This document shows positions 1 to 7,469 of a stretch of DNA of 12,527 nt, in pieces. Position 1 is the stretch's first letter. Each line of letters begins with the position of its first letter. Where the stretch lies: positions 1,631-14,157 of the forward strand of contig DLOL01000068.1 in assembly GCA_002478485.1 (NCBI GenBank). Reading direction: 5' to 3'. The notes beneath the pieces were generated by a model. That model searched no databases and was not told where the DNA came from. It saw only the letters and a list, made by a program, of their open reading frames with translations. The DNA comes from Eubacteriaceae bacterium UBA7485 (GTDB lineage Bacteria; Bacillota; Clostridia; Eubacteriales; Eubacteriaceae). A program made the translations under genes and the position numbers.

Positions 1-1
1 G

Positions 2-949
2 GATATACACAATCTGACTGACCGAATGATCGATCAGCTTATGAGCGACCCTCTGGACCAGGCTTCTGCAAGCCCGTTTCTTCCTTCCAGAAAAGAAAAC
101 ACGCAGCTGATCAATGATTTGAGAAAACTCCTTTTCCCGAGGCATTACGGGGAAATGGCGATATACAACTGCACGCTGGAGTATTATATCGGAAGCTTAA
201 TGCTCTCGATTGAAGAGCGGCTCTCAAAGCAGATCGGGAAGGCTTTGATGCGGGAGGATAAAGAAGGGCATTACGCGTTGTCCGTCACGCAGGCAACAGC
301 GGATCGCGCTGCGGATTTGTCCCGTAAGTTTATGGATAAGCTTCCCAACATTCGTGCCATGCTCATGATGGATATTGATGCGTTCTATGAAGGCGATCCG
401 GCAGCGGGAAGCCGAGATGAGATCATCCTCTCTTATCCAGGACTCTTTGCAATTATGATTTACCGCATCGCGCATGAACTGCACCTGCTCCGCATCCCCA
501 TTATCCCAAGAATGCTCACGGAATACGCGCATTCAAGAACCGGAGTGGACATTAATCCCGGGGCCACGATCGGAAAATATTTCTTTATCGACCATGCGAC
601 CGGGGTGGTCATCGGGGAGACCACCCATATCGCGGATCATGTCAAACTCTACCAGGGTGTCACGCTCGGCGCGCTCTCGACGGACGGCGGGCAGGCGCTT
701 CACGGGATTAAGCGGCATCCGACCATCGAGAATGATGTGACGATTTACGCCAACGCAACCGTTCTCGGAGGAAACACGGTGATTGGTGAAGGGTCCGTTA
801 TTGGCGGGTCCTGCTTTATCACAAAGTCCGTTCCTCCGCATTGCGTGGTCCGGACGGTTTCCAAAATCGTTACGCAAGGTCCGGACTACACATCCATCGC
901 CGGAGAGAGCGGAATTAATGTCGGGGATTCACATGAAAAAGAAGATTAG
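2..949 (+). CDS. cysE: Serine O-acetyltransferase, EpsC-like (possibly 5'-partial)
   Basis: Transfers acetyl from acetyl-CoA to L-serine, giving O-acetylserine for cysteine synthesis in the cytoplasm. Numbering from the ATG at 26, residues 30-160 form the alpha-helical N-terminal region and residues 170-275 the left-handed beta-helix made of hexapeptide repeats. Visible family residues are D175 (GVDINPGA) and H190 (IDHATG), at the positions of the catalytic Asp/His pair of CysE, plus a GIKRHPTI segment near 228-234 that lines the acetyl-CoA site. The length and the DLRKLLFPRHYGE segment resemble the roughly 300-residue Gram-positive/Bacteroidetes type rather than E. coli CysE. The frame is open back to base 2, and the ATG at 26 has no ribosome-binding site before it. 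The true start therefore probably lies upstream of the window; 26 is only the first visible ATG. The next gene overlaps its last 17 bases. Confidence 0.9.
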   Translation, partial: DIHNLTDRMIDQLMSDPLDQASASPFLPSRKENTQLINDLRKLLFPRHYGEMAIYNCTLEYYIGSLMLSIEERLSKQIGKALMREDKEGHYALSVTQATADRAADLSRKFMDKLPNIRAMLMMDIDAFYEGDPAAGSRDEIILSYPGLFAIMIYRIAHELHLLRIPIIPRMLTEYAHSRTGVDINPGATIGKYFFIDHATGVVIGETTHIADHVKLYQGVTLGALSTDGGQALHGIKRHPTIENDVTIYANATVLGGNTVIGEGSVIGGSCFITKSVPPHCVVRTVSKIVTQGPDYTSIAGESGINVGDSHEKED

Positions 950-1691
950 AGGAAGACTGAGAGATGTCCTTCTGATCTCCGGAATTGTTCTGCTCCTGAT
1001 TATCGGCATCATTCTCAACCAGTACCTTCTTGATAAGCGGGCGGAGGGGAGAAGCGAGGCGCTTGAGTTTTATGACGCGTTTCAGGAAGCCTATGACCAG
1101 GAGGAAACCATTGTGAAAGACCTCAGCGAGAACAGCGCGTTCGGCGATATTGCTCCTGTTTTGAATGACCAGACTATAAAAGACTGTATGCCGGAAGGGG
1201 TCAGCGCGATGGCCGTCTACACCAATCAGGGAAAAGTTGTGGCGAAGACCGGAGACAATCCGGATTCGCTCCGGGACACTGTGATCTATAAAAAAATCAT
1301 GGCTCATCTCGACACCTTTACACAGATCGAAGCGGTGAACGGCGAGCCTGCACTGGTTTCTTTGATCAAGGTGGGACCAAAAGACCAGTTATCAAAAGCG
1401 ATTGTCAGAATTGTCTATCCGCTCACAAGTCTTAACGGGCAGGCGCAGAAAGACTTGAAGGAAGGGCATACCGTCTACCTTCTGTCCAACACGAAAGAAT
1501 ACTATGACTACAAAACAAGGAAAATGGAAAGTGAGCCGGGGACGGGCGCACTGGCGGAAGTCTTGAATAATGCGTTTAAGGGAACCGGAGGCTCTTCAGG
1601 TGAGATTAAGGTTCTGGTGAATGAAAAAACGGTCTACGGCGGATTTAAGGTCAATGAGAGGGGCCTTGGCGTCTATGTCGGCAAAGAATAA
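933..1691 (+). CDS. Single-pass membrane protein of unknown function
   Basis: I do not recognise the family. The 252-residue product has a basic N-terminus (KKKIRGRLR), one hydrophobic segment at about residues 11-33, and then about 215 mostly hydrophilic residues with a single cysteine (C85). The positive-inside rule places the bulk of the protein outside the membrane. The stretch around residues 90-165 (AVYTNQGKVVAKTG, then ALVSLIKV and AIVRIVYPL) has the alternating strand pattern of PAS/Cache-like extracellular sensor folds; this is only an impression. No histidine kinase, methyl-accepting, GGDEF or other output domain follows. The start at 933 is preceded by CGGGG about 6 bases upstream. 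An alternative in-frame ATG at 918 would add five residues. It overlaps the end of the acetyltransferase gene by 17 bases, which suggests translational coupling, and is followed at once by a terminator. Confidence 0.75.
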   Translation: MKKKIRGRLRDVLLISGIVLLLIIGIILNQYLLDKRAEGRSEALEFYDAFQEAYDQEETIVKDLSENSAFGDIAPVLNDQTIKDCMPEGVSAMAVYTNQGKVVAKTGDNPDSLRDTVIYKKIMAHLDTFTQIEAVNGEPALVSLIKVGPKDQLSKAIVRIVYPLTSLNGQAQKDLKEGHTVYLLSNTKEYYDYKTRKMESEPGTGALAEVLNNAFKGTGGSSGEIKVLVNEKTVYGGFKVNERGLGVYVGKE

Positions 1692-1692
1692 G

Positions 1693-1732
1693 AAAAAACG
1701 GGATTCCGATTTGGGGAATCCCGTTTTTCTTT
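1693..1732. terminator. Bidirectional rho-independent terminator between convergent genes
   Basis: A perfect inverted repeat AAAAACGGGATTCC / GGGAATCCCGTTTTT with a short AT-rich loop has an A run on its left and a T run on its right. Either strand therefore gives a GC-rich stem followed by U residues. It ends the plus-strand membrane-protein gene and also the minus-strand glycerol operon, whose last gene stops at 1781. Confidence 0.9.
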
Positions 1733-1736
1733 AGGG

Positions 1737-1760
1737 GCCCGGCTTCCGGTCCGGGCTTTT
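1737..1760 (+). terminator. Second GC-rich hairpin, possible backup terminator
   Basis: GCCCGG (1737-1742) pairs with CCGGGC (1751-1756) across an 8-base loop, followed by TTTT. Only the plus strand has the T tract, so it would act as a second stop for readthrough from the left. The T run is short, so termination may be weak. Confidence 0.45.
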
Positions 1761-1780
1761 GGTTGGATAAAGAATATTGA

Positions 1781-2146
1781 TTATTCCGCCGGCATGGTCC
1801 GGGTCGCGACCACATCCACTCCTGTGTCAAGCACGTTTGGAATGATGACCTGACCGACTTCAACCGGGGCGTCCACAGACACTTTGTTGATTTCTTTCAT
1901 AATATCGAAGATCATGCTCTTTGGAACCGCGTCAGCCGTCTTGACGGGAAGTCTTTTCAGCTTTCCGCCATTGCAGACCACAGTGGTCGGGATGACGCGT
2001 TTCGGGTTTGTGACTTCTTCGATACCGTAGATTTCACCGTTTTTGCAGGTGTTTCCAGTTACTGTAATGTTGTCTCCGTCCCGGGTGACTGTTAAATTGC
2101 AGCCCATCGGGCAGGAGATGCAGATGAGATTTCTGACTTCAGCCAT
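1781..2146 (-). CDS. DUF1667 family small iron-sulphur-type protein
   Basis: A 121-residue cytoplasmic protein of the DUF1667 family, which is usually found beside GlpA-type dehydrogenases in Firmicutes and Thermotogae (family knowledge, recalled). It starts with CISCPMGC (C9, C12, C16), followed by C34 in NTCKNG and C58. The spacing CxxC-x3-C-x17-C closely resembles the [4Fe-4S] motif at the N-terminus of molybdopterin oxidoreductases, but no molybdopterin domain follows. A Fe-S cluster with an electron-transfer role for the neighbouring flavoproteins is therefore an inference. Its start is 18 bases after the oxidoreductase stop and has a good GAGGAG site 6 bases before the ATG. It is the last gene of the operon, ahead of the shared terminator. 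Confidence 0.85.
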   Translation of the reverse strand: MAEVRNLICISCPMGCNLTVTRDGDNITVTGNTCKNGEIYGIEEVTNPKRVIPTTVVCNGGKLKRLPVKTADAVPKSMIFDIMKEINKVSVDAPVEVGQVIIPNVLDTGVDVVATRTMPAE

Positions 2147-2164
2147 TGTTGCTCCTCACTTTCC

Positions 2165-3457
2165 TCAGGCTTTTTTCTTCGGCACAGGTTTGTCTTCAAT
2201 GACAAAGCGGATTTCTTCGCCGTCCGGGTACTTTTCAAGTGTTTTCTTGCTGATCTTGAAATTGACCATTTCAGCCGGAAGGAATTTCTGCGCGCGCTTG
2301 GTTGCGACTTTTTCGTCTCCGATGTACGCGTTGATGACCTTATCTTCCAGCACGTTGCGGACGCGCATGTAGAAAGTGATGGAATCGTCCACATTGTCAA
2401 GCGAGACATTTTGCGGTACGACATAGCCGAGTCCAGGGCCTGCTACGGTCTTGAAATCCGGTTCTTGGTCGAGCGTGCCCTGGATGTATTTGCCTGCGCC
2501 TTTTCCGGCGAGCGCCGCTTCTTCGGATACAAAGTCGACGAGGTCATGTACATGAACAACATTTCCCGCTGCGAAGACGCCGGGAATTGAAGTTTCCCTC
2601 AGTTCGCTGACGACTGGGCCGTTGGTTCTCGCATCGATTTCCACGCCCGCGTTTCTTGAAATTTCGTTTTCGGGAAGAAGGCCGACGGAGAGAAGAACGA
2701 CGTCGCAGTCAATTCTTTCTTCTGTTCCCGGAATCGGTTTTAAGTCCGGTCCGACTTCCTGAATGGTTACACCTTCCACACGGTCTTTTCCATGAATGAA
2801 GGTGATGGTGTGGGAGAGCTTGAGCGGGATGTCGTAATCGTCAAGGCACTGCACGATATTTCTCTGCAGGCCGTTTGAATACGGCATCAGTTCGCAGACC
2901 GCTTCGACTTCGGCGCCTTCAAGCGTCATTCTTCTGGCCATAATCAGTCCGATATCGCCCGAACCGAGAATGACGGCTTTCTTTCCGCACATATAGCCTT
3001 CCATGTTGATGAAACGCTGTGCGGTGCCTGCTGTGAACACGCCTGCCGGGCGGAAGCCGGGAATGCCGATCGCGCCTGCCGGACGTTCTCTGCAGCCCAT
3101 GGTCAGAACGACAGATTTCGTGTCAAAAGTCTGGTATCCGTTTTCTTCATTGACGGCATGGATGCGTTTCAGATCCCCTTCGTCTTCCAGGTCCAGGACC
3201 ATCGTATCGAGTTCATAAGGGATATCCAGCTCTTTTGCCTGATCGATGAAACGTTCCGCGTATTCAGGGCCTGTGAGCTGCTCATTAAAGGTGTGAAGGC
3301 CGAAGCCGTTATGAATGCACTGATTTAAGATTCCGCCGAGTTCTCTGTCTCTTTCCAGAATCAGAACATCTTCAGCGCCGTTTTTCTTCGCTTCAATGGC
3401 AGCGGCCAAACCTGCCGGGCCTCCGCCAAGGACAACTGTATCGTAAACTTTTTCCAT
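2165..3457 (-). CDS. FAD/NAD(P)-binding oxidoreductase in the GlpB position
   Basis: A 430-residue pyridine nucleotide-disulphide oxidoreductase-fold protein (Pyr_redox_2). It has an N-terminal FAD motif GGGPAG (residues 11-16), a second nucleotide-binding motif GSGDIG (165-170) inside the first, and the closing FAD motif GVFAAGN (293-299). Cysteines C47 (NQC) and C122 (MGCRERP) are notable; there is no CxxxxC redox pair of the thioredoxin-reductase type. Unlike E. coli GlpB it carries a full second Rossmann fold, so it may deliver electrons from GlpA to or from NAD(P). The same fold pairs with a DAO-type dehydrogenase in HcnB/HcnC and amino-acid dehydrogenase complexes. The start at 3457 is preferred over an in-frame ATG eight codons upstream because AAGGAG lies 6 bases before it. 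Only one base separates it from the glpA stop codon, so the two genes are translationally coupled. Confidence 0.88.
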   Translation of the reverse strand: MEKVYDTVVLGGGPAGLAAAIEAKKNGAEDVLILERDRELGGILNQCIHNGFGLHTFNEQLTGPEYAERFIDQAKELDIPYELDTMVLDLEDEGDLKRIHAVNEENGYQTFDTKSVVLTMGCRERPAGAIGIPGFRPAGVFTAGTAQRFINMEGYMCGKKAVILGSGDIGLIMARRMTLEGAEVEAVCELMPYSNGLQRNIVQCLDDYDIPLKLSHTITFIHGKDRVEGVTIQEVGPDLKPIPGTEERIDCDVVLLSVGLLPENEISRNAGVEIDARTNGPVVSELRETSIPGVFAAGNVVHVHDLVDFVSEEAALAGKGAGKYIQGTLDQEPDFKTVAGPGLGYVVPQNVSLDNVDDSITFYMRVRNVLEDKVINAYIGDEKVATKRAQKFLPAEMVNFKISKKTLEKYPDGEEIRFVIEDKPVPKKKA

Positions 3458-3458
3458 T

Positions 3459-4949
3459 TTATTCTCCTTGTTCTGGCACATCTTTGGTCTTGCCGGTCAG
3501 GATGAAAGCAGGGCCCTTCTTGTCGTAGTAGACCTGATCCATCGGGATATCGAGTTCTCTTGAGAGAATTTCCGTTACGCGCGGCGAGCAGAATCCGCCC
3601 TGGCAGCGTCCCATGCCGGCGCGGCATCTCTTCTTGACGCCTTTGACCGTGGTGGCTCCTGCACTTCTGTGGATGGTGTCGAGAATTTCACCTTCCGTGA
3701 TGGTTTCGCATCTGCAGATGACGCGGCCGTATTTCGGATTTTCCTTGATCAGCTCGCGCTTTTCCTCTTCCGTCAGTTCATTGAAGTAGACATGCTTTCT
3801 GTTCTTTGGATTAAAGTTTTCGTTCGGCTTGACTTCAACGCCTTCTCTTTCAAGGATCGGGAGAATGATTTCATCGACAACGTACAGGCCGGCTGCCGGA
3901 ATGGAAGTGAGTCCGGGTGATTCGTATCCCGCGAAGTTGACAAAATTCTTAACAGGGGACTCTTCGATGATAAAGTCGCCGTCTGTTGTAGTCCATTCTG
4001 TCTTAACCGGTGTGTTTCGGGTTCCGGCGTAGTTTCTGATGATCTTTCTGTAGCAGCTTTCGACGCTCGGGACGTTCTTGTGCGCGTTTTCCTTGATCCA
4101 GTCAAGCTTGTCCTGTGTGGTGGAAATGTCGCCTTTCCAGGTAGGTGATGCGTCCGGGCCGATCAGAAGGTTTCCGTGAACGGTCGGTGCGACCAGAATT
4201 CCTTTCCCGTTCTTTGTCGGGCATGGGAAGATGACGTTGTTTACGAGATCTCCGCACTCTTTGTCGAAGATAAAGTAGTTTCCTTTTCTCGGGAGAATTT
4301 CAAAATAATGTTCTCCGACCATTTCGTAGACGTCGTCTGCATAGACGCCCGCTGCGTTAACGACCACCTTGGCTTCAATATTGCCCTTGTTGGTCTTAAG
4401 TGTGAAGGAGCCGTCGTTGTTTTCGATGTCTTCAACCAGGGTGTCCAGTCGGAGTTCGACCCCGTTGTCGACCGCATTTTCCGCAACCTTTGCAACGAGT
4501 TCGAACGGAGAGACGATCCCCGCATCTCCTGCATAGAGTGCGCCGCAGATGTCCGGTGCAAGATTGGGTTCCATTTCATGAACTTCATCTTCAAAGAGAA
4601 TTCTCATGTCCGGAACGCCGTTTCTCAAGCCGTTCTGGTAGAGTTCATGAATTTTCATCATTTCTTCTTCAGTGTGCGCGACGACCAGCGAGCCGGTGCG
4701 CTTGAACGGAACATCCAGGTCTTCGCAGACCTTTCCGTACATGATACATCCAGGCGCGTTGAATTTTCCCTTCAGCTTGTAGCTAGGCGCGTCAAATCCA
4801 GCATGAACGATCGCCGAATTTGCCATGGAAATCTGATTTCCCACATCGCTTTCGCCGTCGATGAGCACAATTTTGAGCTCGTAGCGTGCGAGTGTGCGGG
4901 CGATGTAAGAACCTGCAATACCGGCTCCTACGATTGCAACATCATACAT
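3459..4949 (-). CDS. glpA: Glycerol-3-phosphate dehydrogenase, GlpA type, with C-terminal [2Fe-2S] domain
   Basis: An FAD-dependent enzyme (496 residues) that oxidises sn-glycerol-3-phosphate to DHAP. The N-terminal VAIVGAGIAGS is the FAD Rossmann motif of DAO-family proteins, and NSAIVHAGFD (about residues 44-53) is typical of GlpA/GlpD-like enzymes. The C-terminal 90 residues form a BFD-like domain: C412-x-C414, then GMGRC (C449) and GGFC (C454), which fits a [2Fe-2S] cluster. C442 is an extra cysteine nearby. No membrane segment is seen. The start has AAGGAG 8 bases upstream. The gene sits directly downstream of an intrinsic terminator (5016-5065) that follows glpP, and is coupled to the oxidoreductase and DUF1667 genes. 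A related hydroxy-acid oxidase function is possible but unlikely in this operon. Confidence 0.92.
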   Translation of the reverse strand: MYDVAIVGAGIAGSYIARTLARYELKIVLIDGESDVGNQISMANSAIVHAGFDAPSYKLKGKFNAPGCIMYGKVCEDLDVPFKRTGSLVVAHTEEEMMKIHELYQNGLRNGVPDMRILFEDEVHEMEPNLAPDICGALYAGDAGIVSPFELVAKVAENAVDNGVELRLDTLVEDIENNDGSFTLKTNKGNIEAKVVVNAAGVYADDVYEMVGEHYFEILPRKGNYFIFDKECGDLVNNVIFPCPTKNGKGILVAPTVHGNLLIGPDASPTWKGDISTTQDKLDWIKENAHKNVPSVESCYRKIIRNYAGTRNTPVKTEWTTTDGDFIIEESPVKNFVNFAGYESPGLTSIPAAGLYVVDEIILPILEREGVEVKPNENFNPKNRKHVYFNELTEEEKRELIKENPKYGRVICRCETITEGEILDTIHRSAGATTVKGVKKRCRAGMGRCQGGFCSPRVTEILSRELDIPMDQVYYDKKGPAFILTGKTKDVPEQGE

Positions 4950-5015
4950 AACTTCGTCTCCTTATTCTTTATCCTTCGAATAGTATTTCACTGTCGTGAC
5001 TGTTATCCGGTCTTT

Positions 5016-5065
5016 AAAAAAAGAGCCTGAAGGAAAATAAAGCATTATTATTCGCATCAGGCTCT
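5016..5065 (-). terminator. Intrinsic terminator/attenuator between glpP and glpA, likely GlpP target
   Basis: Read on the minus strand, AGAGCCTGA... is present as a perfect 9-bp stem (plus-strand arms 5022-5030 and 5057-5065) with a 26-base AT-rich loop, followed immediately by seven U residues (5016-5022). It lies entirely between the glpP stop (5084) and the glpA start (4949), 66 bases ahead of the ATG. GlpP proteins are known to prevent termination at leader terminators of glp genes when bound to G3P (B. subtilis glpD). Inference: this is the regulated element for glpA and the two genes after it. It could also simply be a constitutive polarity signal. Confidence 0.75.
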
Positions 5066-5072
5066 CCGTAAA
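5044..5072 (-). promoter_or_regulatory. Candidate promoter overlapping the glpA attenuator
   Basis: On the minus strand TTTACG (5072-5067) is separated by 17 bases from AATAAT (5049-5044), which matches 5 of 6 positions of the -10 consensus. Transcripts from it would begin inside the loop of the terminator and lack its 5' arm, so they would bypass it. The match comes from an AT-rich segment and may be chance. Confidence 0.3.
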
Positions 5073-5083
5073 ATTCTCTTGTA

Positions 5084-5680
5084 TTAATTTTTTTTCGCGC
5101 CGTCGAGCATCCACAAAGAGGGAACGCTTGTGCTGCAGGCACAGGCCCCGGCTTCAATCCCCTGCATGACTTCTTCCTCGGTGCTGATAAAGCCTCCTGT
5201 AATAATCGGGAGATTCATCGATTCGCTCGCAAGCCTGATCAGTTTCGGGCTTACGCCGGGCAGAATTTCAACTGCGTCGGGTTTGACTTTGTTGGCCGCT
5301 GCGATAGACACGTCGAGGGCCGATGAATCAAGAAGGAATGCGCGCCGAACGGTCATCAGGCCGTCCTGCTTGGCACGCTGCAGAAGCGTGTTTTTGGTGG
5401 AGATCACGCCGGTCGGCTTGATCTCGTCGGCAAGGTAGCGCACAAAGTAACTGTCTTGCCCATAGCCCTTGAGAAGATCAAGATGAACAAAGCAGCTCTT
5501 GCCGGCCCGGGCGACATGCGTCACCATGGATTTCAAGTTGTACACGCTCCCGCACAGCAGAAAGATGACGCTGCACGGTGAATCGATGGCTTCCCGTAGA
5601 GATTTCGGGGAGCGCACCGCCGCGATGACAGGCTGATTTTTGAGCAGGGACTCGAGTGCTGTGTTACTCATCTTCTCCAT
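5084..5680 (-). CDS. glpP: Glycerol-3-phosphate-responsive antiterminator GlpP
   Basis: A 198-residue cytoplasmic RNA-binding regulator (G3P_antiterm family), close to the 192 or so residues of B. subtilis GlpP. In that species the protein, with G3P bound, prevents termination in glp leader RNAs. Visible motifs follow the TIM-barrel-like fold: PVIAAVRSPKSL near residues 17-28, HLDLLKGYG (66-74), GVISTK (91-96), VEILPGV (137-143) and ITGGFI (160-165). These include phosphate-binding-type glycine loops. The start at 5680 lies 10 bases after the glpK stop; the ribosome-binding site is weak, so translation may be coupled to glpK. Its position between glpK and a terminator means it is made whether or not that terminator is open. 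Confidence 0.93.
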   Translation of the reverse strand: MEKMSNTALESLLKNQPVIAAVRSPKSLREAIDSPCSVIFLLCGSVYNLKSMVTHVARAGKSCFVHLDLLKGYGQDSYFVRYLADEIKPTGVISTKNTLLQRAKQDGLMTVRRAFLLDSSALDVSIAAANKVKPDAVEILPGVSPKLIRLASESMNLPIITGGFISTEEEVMQGIEAGACACSTSVPSLWMLDGAKKN

Positions 5681-5690
5681 TATCTGACTT

Positions 5691-7199
<1,509 letters not shown>

Positions 7200-7207
7200 T
7201 CAAATAA

Positions 7208-7214
7208 CCCCCCT
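7208..7214 (-). promoter_or_regulatory. Atypical ribosome-binding site AGGGGGG of glpK
   Basis: AGGGGGG stands 8 bases before the glpK ATG in place of AGGAGG. It can still pair with the anti-Shine-Dalgarno sequence by using one G-U pair. dhaK carries the same heptamer, whereas glpA, the oxidoreductase, DUF1667 and dhaL use ordinary GGAG/GAGG cores. Confidence 0.75.
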
Positions 7215-7227
7215 AAAGAAATGAATA

Positions 7228-7280
7228 CGGCCAGGAACACAAGTAAGGTTTGTAACTTTACCGAAGATCCCCCCTGGCCG
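7228..7280 (-). promoter_or_regulatory. Leader hairpin upstream of the glpK start
   Basis: Plus-strand arms CGGCCAGG (7228-7235) and CCTGGCCG (7273-7280) form a perfect 8-bp stem, extendable by two G-U pairs in the minus-strand transcript, around a 37-base loop. No U tract follows, so it is not a terminator. A GGCC at 7284-7287 can pair instead with GGCC at 7276-7279, which would break the long stem. The loop-side arm carries a second AGGGGGG. Its role is unknown. Confidence 0.5.
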
Positions 7281-7296
7281 AGCGGCCACACTTCGA

Positions 7297-7310
7297 TTAA
7301 AGCGTTTTCA
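7297..7310 (-). promoter_or_regulatory. Catabolite-responsive element (cre) for glpK
   Basis: The minus-strand 14-mer TGAAAACGCTTTAA matches the Gram-positive CcpA consensus TGWAANCGNTNWCA at 13 of 14 positions; the only mismatch is A for C at position 13. It lies about 90 bases before the glpK start and downstream of the candidate promoter, as expected for roadblock repression by CcpA with P-Ser-HPr. CcpA itself is not in the window. Confidence 0.75.
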
Positions 7311-7320
7311 AGAAGCTTAG

Positions 7321-7371
7321 AAAAAAACACAGTCAAGAATTAACGCGTCTTTTGACTCTTCATACGTTAAT
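7321..7371 (-). promoter_or_regulatory. Interleaved antiterminator/terminator in the glpK leader
   Basis: Four arms alternate along the minus-strand transcript. ATTAACG (7371-7365) pairs with CGTTAAT (7345-7339), a perfect 7-bp stem. AGTCAA (7357-7352) pairs with TTGACT (7336-7331), a 6-bp stem, followed by GTG and seven U residues (7327-7321). The arms are nested in the order A-B-A'-B', so only one stem can form unless they make a pseudoknot. This is the usual layout of a transcription attenuator, and GlpP is the natural candidate regulator since its gene is in the same operon. The terminator stem has only two G-C pairs and is weak. Confidence 0.55.
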
Positions 7372-7440
7372 AACTTACTGTGCCTCTCCTTTTATCCTTG
7401 TATGTAAGGCTGTGTTCCTGCGCCTCATTTTGTTATCTCA

Positions 7441-7469
7441 AGATTACCACATTCGACAGGACCTGTCTA
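7441..7469 (-). promoter_or_regulatory. Candidate glpK promoter
   Basis: On the minus strand TAGACA (7469-7464, 5 of 6 to the -35 consensus) stands exactly 17 bases from TAATCT (7446-7441), which has an extended TGG before it. The -10 hexamer matches only 3 of 6, so the extended -10 would have to compensate. Initiation near 7434 would give a leader of about 235 bases that contains the attenuator and the cre. Other starts in this AT-rich region are possible. Confidence 0.35.
7455..7467. promoter_or_regulatory. Palindrome, possible operator over the glpK -35 box
   Basis: GACAGG-A-CCTGTC is a perfect 6-1-6 inverted repeat in AT-rich surroundings, and it covers most of the candidate -35 element and the start of its spacer. 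A second inverted repeat, AGAAAA-GACGG-TTTTCT, lies directly upstream at 7472-7488. Binding by a repressor or activator is an inference; no regulator gene other than glpP is seen in the window. Confidence 0.35.

Noticed and set aside
4241..4594. Alternative-frame minus-strand ORF inside glpA, and similar short ORFs throughout
   Set aside because: Out of frame with intact genes that have complete domains, and without independent starts or motifs.
4176..5030. 284-codon open frame on the plus strand
   Set aside because: Antisense to glpA and running through the attenuator. The product is Cys/Phe/Val-rich without a domain, as expected for the reverse of biased codons.
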